This document shows, one piece after another, positions 37,900-48,000 of a DNA stretch of 64,000 nt. The position numbers were made by a program, and so were the translations under genes. The DNA lies in the NCBI GenBank assembly GCA_008973525.1, contig WACJ01000502.1, positions 2,108,001-2,172,000 of the forward strand, in the 5' to 3' direction. The stretch comes from Stenopsyche tienmushanensis. Its lineage: Eukaryota > Arthropoda > Insecta > Trichoptera > Stenopsychidae. Position 1 is the first letter of the stretch, and each line of letters begins with the position of its first letter. The notes under the pieces were generated by a model. The model was not told where the DNA came from and made no database searches. It was given only the letters and a program-made list of their open reading frames with translations.

Positions 37900-38655
37900 A
37901 GTAAATTATTTAGGAAATTTAGAATTATAATTGGTGATTTTTTTCAAGAGCTCCATTAATTTTTTCATCATATATTATCGCAAATGATCCATTTTTCATT
38001 AAGAAGGGTTAGTTGCGTATTTGTCAGTAGTTTTAGTTGTATTCGGCCAAGATGTACGGTACCCATCCTATCCTATAACACCCATCCTACTGATTTTGTC
38101 GATGAGTTTTCAATGGTTCTAATAGGATTCCAGTTTTAGTTTTATGGCATAAATCCTTTCTCATTCTAGTAAGCCGTTTTTATGATCATTTATACTGATT
38201 TTCCAAATTTAATATTTTTGAAATGAAAAAATCTTGTTTTTCAACTGCATGTACTTTATTTTAAAAGCTATTTGTTTCTGTAATAGACCCAAATATTTAT
38301 TTTCTGTTATGAAATATATTGTTTTTGTTATGTCCGCTTAAAACATGCGGTACCCATCCTATTAAATAACACCCATCCTATTCGCTTTGCCGATGAGTTT
38401 TAAATTTAATTCTTCGATCCCTCTTTTGTAAAATCTTACCAGTTTAGAAGCAAAAACATATTTAAATGCACTTCCACTAATTTATTGTTCAATTTCTAAT
38501 CACCAATTACAATGCTATTCATAAAGATACCATTTTTTTGCGTTTAATTGCTTATTTTTGTTGTGTTCGTTCAAGGCGTGCGTTCTATCTAAACATACCC
38601 ATCCTACTCAATAATAACCATCCTATTCGTTTTGCCTATGAGTTCTAATCGATCA
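37900..38655 (-). repeat. TAGGATGGGT-family, three tandem units (copies C, D, E)
   Basis: Three reverse-orientation cores lie at 38,060-38,107, 38,351-38,400 and 38,596-38,640, spaced about 291 and 246 bp. Each reads TACCCATCCTA, about 10 bp, ACCCATCCTAYT, then a GATGAGTT block. The sequence before each core is also shared (TTGTATTCGGCCAAGATGTA, TTATGTCCGCTTAAAACATG and TTGTGTTCGTTCAAGGCGTG). The stretch 38,408-38,600 matches 56,694-56,770 plus 57,036-57,130 closely. The region 37,940-37,985 (TATATTATCGCAAATGATCC) matches 57,012-57,031. These units are non-coding. Confidence 0.75.
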
Positions 38656-40935
38656 GATCTCAGATCACTTCACTATACATATATTTAGATTTGAAATAAT
38701 CTATTGCACGAAAAATAATATTTAAAAATAGTTATAAAGAAAAATAACATACATTGTAAGGTTTCAAAATTTTCGAATACTTTTGGGTCTAATATAATAA
38801 TGGACTAATATAATATTAGCTTTACACTATGATCTCTTATAATCAGTTCTTTAAATCGTCCATTCCACATACGATAATGTTTTTTTAATAAAATGTAGAT
38901 GTCTATTTGTGTCAATTTTTTGTTGTTGATTTTAATTTTGTCTTTGGATTCGTTCTATAATCAATCTGAAGATGAGCCCAGTCTAAGAATATCCGTATTT
39001 TTTCTTAGAAGCCTTCATAAAGCATCTTGATTACTTCTGACGGTACCATCGCCTATGTTACATCTATTTTGTTTGTCTTCGTCGATTGCTTGTTATAATA
39101 TGAGCTCATTTGTTGGTCTATAGTTCTGGAATATTACAAAAATTATATCATCATACTTACCAGTATATCATACACAATATTTGCATATTTCAAGCGATTT
39201 CATTAAGATTCGATACGGCGCTGCATTGAATTTATACAATGTTCATTAAAAATTCCAGTCGCGTCCATTTATATTGTACATGATTAAAAAAGGTTATTAA
39301 ACGAATCTCTGCTTGTAATGTAAAATATTTAAGCGTTGCTTTTATAGTAGTGCTCGCCATGTTTTAAATGTCAGAAGATAGAGCTCATAGGGATTCATCC
39401 GGATGCAGTGGTAATTTCTGGGAAAATTCTAATTTTCTCTATGTGTATACAAACATTAAGTTCATATGCACTGCATAATGTATCATTTTTAAGGATTGCT
39501 ATTAAATGTATATGTAAGTAAATGTGTTTTTGAGGCTTTTGATTATTAATTAATAGTCAATGAAATCGGCTTGATCATTCAAAACCTGTTGTCGTTGTAA
39601 TAAATTGTGTAAACCTCAAATAACAAAACTTGAAGTAAATTCGAAATGACTTATTAAAATCTACGATTTAAGTTAGTGGAAACTTTTGAATTAATTTTGA
39701 TTAAAACAAGGCTCTAACGCAATTAATAAGTCATGGAATATTGAACGCCCTTAAACAAAATAGCAGAACCCTCACTTCAATCACTCAATTAATTATTCCA
39801 TCGAAGTCTTCTATTTGACTTGTGTATTTTTATCTTTCAAATTTTCAATGCAGATGCCAATATTTGAAGATCCCTGTCGATTGAAAATTGACCACATAAA
39901 AATATATATAGGGTTGATTGATATTATTCCGCGTTTTTCTGCTGGAAGAGGAATTGTAATTAGAAAGATAGCTTATCGCCCATAATAAAATGTGCACTAT
40001 CCTATTTCATTACGATATGATATAATAAACGATAAGATAAAATAAAGCAGATTAGCCTTAAGTTGACATTATATCTAAATGTGATTACCAACACTCGTAT
40101 TATATTCGTGCGTGATCGACATTCACAGCATTAATAGTCGATGACTCGTCTCATATAAAATGTTATTGATTGCTTAACGAGCAAAAGTATGTGGTTATGG
40201 TTGCATTTTATTGACGAACGAATATTTTATTGTTATGGACCATGTCTATAAAATGAATAAATAAGATATCTTCGATGTGATGGCGAGAGGGCGGGACTTT
40301 ATTGTATTATTTTAGAGAGTCACTCTAAATTCGTATTGGGGAAATACATTATTTCTGAGTTTGTACAAATTTCAGCGTTTACTACATTTTAATTAGCATA
40401 TTCAACCTGGCGAAAGTTGGGGATGAAAATTTATGCCCGTATGAAATGTTGCATTCGCTCCGGTGATGTTGAAATCTCTGCTAATTGTACGTTTTATCTA
40501 GCCAACTTTTGTATCCTTCTTCCTCAGTATATAAGCATTGACTTATCGAAAATTATGGACTTGTTAAAAAGTTTGAACCGTCTTGAGAAAACTTTAAGCA
40601 TTGTAAGTTCTCTATAATAACAAGATGTATTGCTAATGATGATAACTTTACATTAGACAATTCAAACTTATAAATACATTTTATGCTGTAAAGCTTTACA
40701 TTCAATTGAAAATCATACTTATTCTGATATTGCAATACGAATTTTCTACACAATTTATCGTAAAACACCTAAAATTTTAAGGGAAACAGTTTTTCTATTT
40801 GAATGAAAATTTATTTCATGTTGAAAATCAAATGATTATATGAAAAATTACGGATTTTTTTATCACGCCCATAGTAAACAAAAATAATCGATGGCTCTTC
40901 ATGCCCACTAAAGGGTAATTTTTTAATGGTCTTGA
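38656..40935. other. No gene recognised
   Basis: AT-rich, with a few 60-70-codon frames (40,417-40,617 and 40,553-40,768 overlap on opposite strands) and no motif. Confidence 0.4.
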
Positions 40936-41100
40936 TAGAATATTTCGTCATACTCGTTACAGTTGCTTTTTTGGAATGACGAAATATTTCGTCATACTCG
41001 GTTAAGGTATTCTAGTCTAGAATTTAAAAAAAAAGATATTTTTTTACATATTTTAAAAGTCTAGTCTTTTAAGAATATAATCTCCAAAGGAATTTTTAAA
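40936..41100 (+). repeat. ATTTCGTCATACTCG direct repeat, 20-bp palindrome, MITE-related block
   Basis: TATTTCGTCATACTCG occurs twice (40,941 and 40,985). The second copy is half of a perfect 20-bp palindrome, ATGACGAAATATTTCGTCAT (40,976-40,995). Directly after it, 41,009-41,100 (TATTCTAGTCTAGAATTT ... TCTCCAAAGGAATTT) matches the internal block 12,128-12,225 of the TATGCG MITE in the same orientation. The terminal parts of that MITE were not found here. Confidence 0.5.
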
Positions 41101-41711
41101 AAAATAATTTTTTACGGAGTTATAGCTATTTTGGTGACGCAGCAACTAAGCCAGTTTTATCAGAATGATATCTTTAACTTTTCCCTTACCATGTTTACTA
41201 TACATAGTATATCGAGATTCAATGTAGTAATGTAAAAATTCCCATTATTACAACTTTACTACAATTCGACTCCGCGTTTTTATCGTAATTACTTTTTTCA
41301 ACGCGGTTGACATAATATCTCAAGATTTAATTTAACAATTTATTTTAAATTTAATACATTTTTTTAAATATATAATCTTTTATCGTCCCTACCAGATTTA
41401 TATCAAAATTTGTTTTTTAACTATTTAAAAAAATATTAAAACTGAAAAAATAAGTTTTTATTTAACAGTTGCCATTTGTCGAAAATATTTTTTTTTCTGA
41501 GGACACGCCATTTTTTATCCATTACACTTTACCATTATTTGGATTATTTGGAAAGGTAGGAGAGGAGAGAATCTATGAGTGAGTAGATCATAAATCGCCT
41601 CAGCATTTACTTGTTCAAATCCAAGAAACCAGGGTAAATCTGGATCGAGATGATCGATCAGAAATATTAATATTTCCGATCTCCCAAATTTGTTGGTACA
41701 GTGAATTTATT
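41101..41711. other. No gene recognised; possible tail of the tRNA-like element
   Basis: If the tRNA-like sequence at 41.7 kb heads a SINE, its body would extend leftward (minus strand) into this stretch. TTGTTCAAATCCAAGAAACC near 41,611 echoes the B-box word of the head in reverse orientation. No poly-A tail or target duplication was found. Confidence 0.3.
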
Positions 41712-41783
41712 TTCCACAATCTGGATTTGAACAAGAGCCTTTACAGTAAGAGTCCAGGATCTAAACCACTATACTAACACTTG
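41712..41783 (-). repeat. tRNA-derived sequence (SINE head or tRNA pseudogene)
   Basis: On the minus strand, TAGTATAGTGG (41,776-41,766) fits the internal A box of RNA polymerase III tRNA promoters, and GTTCAAATCC (41,732-41,723) fits the B box. From the first base of the A box to the TTC of the T loop is 48 bases, the same as in a real tRNA-Asp. The anticodon-loop position reads CTCTTAC, which would give anticodon CTT (Lys). The T arm can form 4 of 5 pairs, but the anticodon stem has mismatches and the acceptor stem does not pair. It is therefore not a functional tRNA; a SINE head or pseudogene fits best. Confidence 0.55.
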
Positions 41784-43674
41784 GTCCGGTATAGTCCAAA
41801 TAAAAAGAGCAGAAAATACTATAGTTCAAATTTAATTCTGATGAAAAAATTTGGGTTTCTGTAAATCCTGCAATACTTTTAAATCAAATTAATCATTTTT
41901 TGGATCAAATACATTTTTTTCAATTGCTAACAGTAGTCTTCCATGGAAAGTTATTCCCAATAATGATGATTATAGTCAAAATAAATATTTTTCTGTTGGC
42001 TAAAAATCAGCTGGAATTTCACGAACGTGCATTACAAAATTTTCAACTATTTTTTAGCGAAGAAATTGATCAAAATATACAATAATAATTACAAAATGTG
42101 GAATACTTTTTCGTAAAATTGTGTGTTGGTTGTTTCTTATCCAGTTCTAATCCAAGCTTCAGTATTTTTTCTTATGCTAATTCTTTAGAATGAAGGCTGT
42201 TTTTATATGAGATTTTGCTTCATTCGATCCAAATTTTTGGCAGTATTGCTTTGATTGACCTCCTAGATTCAACCAATTCAAAATGAATGTTTCTAATGAT
42301 ATCTCACCATAGAAAAAAAATGACTTTTCCCTTATTTACCTGGCTTGAAAAAAGTCATTGAATATTCAGATTTCCTCGTTAAAATAATTTATCTAATCAA
42401 TGAAGTTGATCCTGAAATGTTGATCATGGACTATCGAGCTTAGATGGAAATACTCCCGATTGTCCAACGAGGATTTAAATCCACTAATAACGCCAGAATT
42501 TCATCATTCAATTTATAGACCTTTCGCGTTTTTTAAAATGTCCCCGAGGCTCTTTAAATTTGATGCTTATCAAGATTTAAAAATCTCTGTATGTATTTTT
42601 AATGTTCTACGTTCCTTCGTTTGCTTTCAATCTCTAATCGAATAAAAATAACATTCAATTACGCAAATGTTGCTCATAAATAATAGTAAAAATGGTTCGA
42701 AATAAAAAAACAACATATTCACAATTTTTACCCTCTGATGGTAACATTCAAATTGTTTTTTCCCGAATTACGACTTGATACAAATTGGTCGTAATACGTA
42801 TATAAATTTTGATATTAAATATTTTACATCGTCGTCTAAGGCAATGTAAATGATGTCGATTGCTATTAAAATATCACTCAATTTGTATTCGCAGATTGTG
42901 AGATAAACGTATTAAAGTCAAAATTATGGTTAAATAGTACAACTACTGTTCTTCTGTAATTCGACAACGTAATTTTTCATTCTTCTTTTAAACTGTTTCG
43001 TGTCTTGCTTTTATGTTAAAATATTCATAACGTTTATAGCATTACCTCTCCCTGCACGACAGCTTTATTTAAATTCGCCAAGTAAGATAGAATTAAATTC
43101 GCACATTAAAAAATAATTGTTTCATTGGATTATTTAGACATTAATACTTATAATGGAGTTTGAATGAATCTAAAACCATAGGGTGTATGTAGTCGAATTC
43201 CTTTTAGAGAATGGAAAACTGAAATAGCAATAGATGCTTAATTTTATCACAGTTTCACAGGTTGCCATTGAGCTGAATGACTAGTTTTCATTTTATTGCA
43301 GCATACAGTGGGACTTAATCCACTAAAGATGGCTTTGTACGAATTTTCATTTCACAAATGCATGCAGAATAAATTAAAATATATTTAGCATTATTTCAGT
43401 TCAAAATAAGCTAACAAGCAGTATAACATAAAGCACTGTCGAATTTAAAGCACCTCTGTTCTTTGGCCATTGAAACAATAGCAATCTTCCTAGTCTTGAT
43501 TAAACGAGCTTTGAATCATTATCAAAGTCGTTGATCGCATTCCATCGCATTTCGTCTCAATTTATTTCATCAATATTATATAATAAATATATATTTTTCG
43601 CAGGAAATCCGCAATCTATCGTATTTTGTCGTATACAATACAAACTAATTGACATACGTATCCCAGCACGAATA
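41784..43674. other. No gene recognised
   Basis: AT-rich, with three chance-length frames. No repeat or RNA feature was identified. Confidence 0.4.
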
Positions 43675-43840
43675 GAACGGATGCTGCACTTAGGATCAGA
43701 TTACGAATGCCATCATTTAAAGCTATTTCCGTACAAATTGTGCCTTTAATATACCATGATTGTGTGCCATTGTATGATATTAACGGCACGAGGATACTTA
43801 TGAAAACAAATTCGGAATATAACGTTGTCCTCTTGACTAT
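43675..43840 (-). other. Candidate membrane-protein exon, unconfirmed
   Basis: The minus-strand frame open at 43,846-43,616 has no in-frame ATG. It encodes a hydrophobic segment (EFVFISILVPLISY), an N-glycosylation-type NGT, then a second hydrophobic run (LILSAASVLFVLGYVCQLVC). A GATATAG acceptor-like site precedes it, and GTATGT at about 43,670 could be a donor. Third codon positions are mixed rather than uniformly A/T. I do not recognise a family. Two membrane-like runs can arise by chance in T-rich sequence, so this is speculative. Confidence 0.15.
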
Positions 43841-44738
43841 ATCCACGATAGTAATTCAAGCGCTCTAACGCCGGTAAAACACGCAAAATCTATCTCAGAC
43901 TTGAGTGGCACACAATCGTTGTGGCAATAATTGAGCAAAATTCCAGCGTTTAAAACCCTGTAGCATCCCTTAAGACCTCCGCGTCGATGTGACCCACTCA
44001 CGCCAATTTCACCGATTATTTTCAACCCCGAACGACGCAAAATGTAAACAAGTCATACGGCGCAATACTTCCTGTATTCGAGCGTTTGGCTTAATTAATG
44101 TCTAAATGAGAAATATCGATTGTACATTAACAGAATGTAGTTTTTATGAAGGCGATATGTTATTTATTTAAAGTAATTGTGTCGCTCCGAATCGGAATAT
44201 TGTTTGTTGAATTGCTTTACATTTTGTCATTATTTAATAAAACTACAATATTTGCGAGCGAGGGTGGCCAATTAAATAACGCGAAGATTTATTTAAATTA
44301 AATCGTAATTTTTGCATATTTTAAAATGCAATCGGGGTAGTTTTGATTCGTTTGGGATTCACAAGGGAATATAAATTGCGGGCAGAAATGTTCATTGCAG
44401 CTTTGTTCGTTTACTTTATTTGAATTTCAATTGTTTCTCTTTTTGAGTATATATGAGGAGCGGTCGAAAAGTTTCGCGAATGACGTGACAAGCATTTCAT
44501 ACAGATTTGCTATAATATTTCAAAACCATTAGATAGTAATTGGTTCGTATGATGTGTTTTTAGGTATGATTGGATATTAAACAAGACTTTTTTGAAATTA
44601 AATAAAGGAGTCCTTATCCATCTTCATATTAAAACTAAAAATTAAATATTTTTCAATTCAATCCTAAATTTGGAAAACTGTGAAAATTTGGAAACTGTGA
44701 AATTTGAAATTTAGAAAATAAAAAATAAAATGCTAACT
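43841..44738. other. No gene recognised; mariner-end-like word at 44.45 kb
   Basis: At about 44,452-44,485 the words GAGGAGCGGTCGAAAAGTTT and CGCGAATGACGTGAC follow TA and resemble the start of a mariner-type element. No partner end or transposase was found. Confidence 0.3.
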
Positions 44739-45064
44739 TTATTCATGTTTACCGCAAATTTTGCAAATTATTGGGTCCTCGAAAGCACATTTTCCACACA
44801 AATATTTGTTGCATTTGGAACAGATTTTGGTGGCTTTGTTTTATTTGCAAAGACCTATTTGGTACTTTTTTCGCATTTGCACACGAGAATCTGAACTTGA
44901 ATTTGTTGACGTTTTCTGCATATCTATTTTTCTTCCTGTTGCTCATGTTGAAAATCTTCTGCAAGTTCTTCAGCTAATTGTTGTCTAGAATTTTTTTCGT
45001 TGGTTGTTTCTCTGTACAAAACCCATAAGTTGATTCCAGCCAGATCAAGAATATTGAAGAAAAT
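44739..45064 (-). pseudogene. piggyBac-type transposase, C-terminal relic
   Basis: On the minus strand from about 45,064, one frame gives FFNILDLAGINLWVLYRETT followed by SRQQLAEELAEDF. This is the helical region after the catalytic core of piggyBac transposases (family pattern FF-hhDhA-NAWhLY then LAEEL). It stops at 44,924-44,926. A second frame carries the C-terminal cysteine-rich zinc-binding domain: KATKICSKCNKYLCGKC, then CKICGKHE and the stop at 44,739-44,741; an internal stop lies at 44,841-44,843. At least one frameshift and one stop separate the parts. The catalytic core (DDD) was not found upstream of 45,064. It is a different copy from the 50.8-kb element, which lies on the other strand. 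Confidence 0.75.
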
Positions 45065-48000
45065 TTATACAAACACACATACAAGTCTTCATGTAGCAAA
45101 TGGCGATGTGATCATTTTTTTTTTTTCAAGAAAATCTGACAAATGGTTCATTTGACCCGTCGTGGTAGGTTTAGTGTTAGACTTAGACAATTTTTATTTT
45201 TGCGCGTTTCGACAGACATACAAACAATAAACAGACGCCCTTAATATTTCATTTATCTGATTTTTCTCAATCTTATCAAGATGTTTGTCTGTAATTTTTC
45301 GAACGTGTATTTAAAACATGAACACTTTCATATGCAACATAATTCTTTTTTATGTACAAAAACGGGTTATTTCTTGATTTTTCTTAGATTTTTACACTCT
45401 TATAGAGCCATTGCCATTCACTTTGACATTGTTTCATAGCTTAGACATGTTAAAAAATATATTTATTTTTATTTTGTAAGACAGTTTTTAAGGAATGTTG
45501 CAAAGGGGTTTTAAGTTTCTTATTTTCCCCCTATCTACAAAATTAAATCAACTCTTATTATGTAAAATTTATTATAACTAAAATATATATTTGTAATTAA
45601 AATAAGGATAGTAATCTAAGACTTAAATTTTTAAACCATTTTTATGTAATTGTGTATATTGGTAAACTGGTTCCCTTGTAGAAATACAAGGGATGCTTTG
45701 TGTTTTTAATTTTTTAAAGAGAAAGAGAAATTTTATTAAAATGCTATAAAGCAATAAAAGAAATCGTAAATATAATGTTTGTAAATGTATTTATATTTAA
45801 AATAAAGCGCTATAGAGCGCTGCACGCCACCTATGCGGGCATACTCTCCCTAGATCACTCGATATGAACGCAACATGTACGTGCATACTCATCAAAGAGC
45901 TAAGGTACTATATTCATTATCAAAAATACACAATTTAAATTTTTTTCAAGGTATACATGATTTTAATGTATTGGATTTCTATTATCTTCTCCGAAACTTA
46001 CGATAAAATTATTTGATAGTTTTTTTTGTAGATCTTTAAATGATATTTTAATTATTGTTGATCATTGATCATTTATTGGCGATCCTGCCTGAATTAATGA
46101 ATTTTCTTGGTATTAACTTTTTTAAGATTCAGATCTTACATCTTGTATTCAGACATTTTATTAGTAATATTGATCTGATCAATATGAATCTATGTCGATT
46201 ATGTTAAAGTATATAATATAAGATCCGTGAATATTCTTAAATATTGAACGTATAATTCATCAAGTTAAAAATTCAATTCTGTACTTTGAAATCTAGAAGC
46301 ATCCAAATATATGAGATTCTCATATTTGAAACTACTTTTCATGGAGGAAAGAAGACGTGGTTATTACCGCATGATACTGTAATATAAGAGCAAGTATGAT
46401 ACAATTTATTTGAAAAATTTCCTAAAGGAAATATAGAAATATCCGCAGAAGGTTGACATCAAATGTAAAGGGTGGAATTTGCATTGCTGATAGACTTATA
46501 ATATAAGACGTATCAAAATATCTTCACGAACGAAATCGGTTTTTTGCACTCCTCGCGTAATTCGTTATCTTTCGTTTTTTGCGCAATATTCAAATCATTT
46601 TAAAACGAACCCGATAATAAATTATAAAAATTGCTTTTGTAAAATTTTTGTTCGAAGGGTTAAGCATCTCTCATTTATCACCTTTGTTTACCTTGGAGTA
46701 AGAAAAATATTATAAAGGATGAGCGTGGGCTGCTTAGCATAAGCCAAAAATCGATTAGGGGCTGCGATAACATTATATCCATCTATGCTTTTAAGCATAT
46801 CAAAAATGTAAGGCAATGACGACAATATGGCCAATTTTTGGAAAAATATCGTTCATCAAAAGCTTTTTAAATTCGCCCCGTTGCAACTGGGTAGGCACCG
46901 AAGTCGGTTGATGTTTTCGCTGTTTTACATACGCGATCGATTTCTGTTGAAGCTGTTTGTATCGAGATGCTTGTTTTTATCTGCCTTTCAAAATATAAGC
47001 TTGTTAACGTGATAGGATCAAGTTGAAAAGACTCTTGCTTGGAGATTCAAAGTTGCACAGGAAGTTGTTCGAAGCCATAATGGGAAAATGAGGCTCGGTA
47101 GCTATTTGACTTCCGGGTGTCGTTATTTGTCGTCAAAAACTTGCGGAAATGCCTTTTGAATAATCCTTTGACGAAGCTCTTTTGCGGATATTTTCAATGT
47201 AAAGATAAAAGGTTCAAGAATGACGTAGTGTGTTATAAAAATTGTAATTGAATCTAATAATGCATTCTTAGTTTTAATGAAAACTATAACGACTGAAATA
47301 TTTTTAATTATTAATAATACCTATATAAAGAAAAAAAAATGTCGGTTGAGTTTGCAAGGATAATAGTTTAAAGGGATGCAATTGTTCCTCCAGTATCATA
47401 TTATAACTTTAGCAATCTTCATTCAGCAGATATTTAAGATTTAAATTTTACTGAATACAAACTGAAATGATGAATCATAGAATGGACGTTAAATATGAAT
47501 TTAGATGCAATATTAAAATAAAAATATTAATGCGCCAGACCAAATGTTACCAATTTGATCAGTTGTATCTTTGTTAATATTTAGTATTTTGATATTATTT
47601 TTTATGCAGGCACATTGTAACATTGTAAATGCTCAGAAAGAGTGGAAACCTTCAAAAACAAAGTAATCTTTCATGAATGGCTATGAATGTGTGTAAGTAG
47701 TTTTTGGTGGTTATTTCTTTATAAATAGGTAGCTTTTTTGTAGTTGTAATGGTCAGAGATCAATAGGTAGTATTTCATAACTGTAGAAGCTACTTAACAA
47801 CATTTTATAGATATGTTAAAATGGAGGTATGTAAATTTAAGCAACCTGTTTGCGTAGATATAATTAACATTTAGTTAGGATAGTCGTTGCTAGTTGGAAA
47901 GTCATTGTAGTTAGAAAAAAATGTCTGAAACACCACCAAAGCCGCAACCAAGATAAAAAGATAACGGTTCAAAGCCCTGAAAACAAATCTCATTATATAA

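Noticed and set aside
45807..45900. Transposon end around AGCGCTATAGAGCGCT
   Set aside because: GC-rich and palindromic, but no partner, target duplication or coding neighbour was found.
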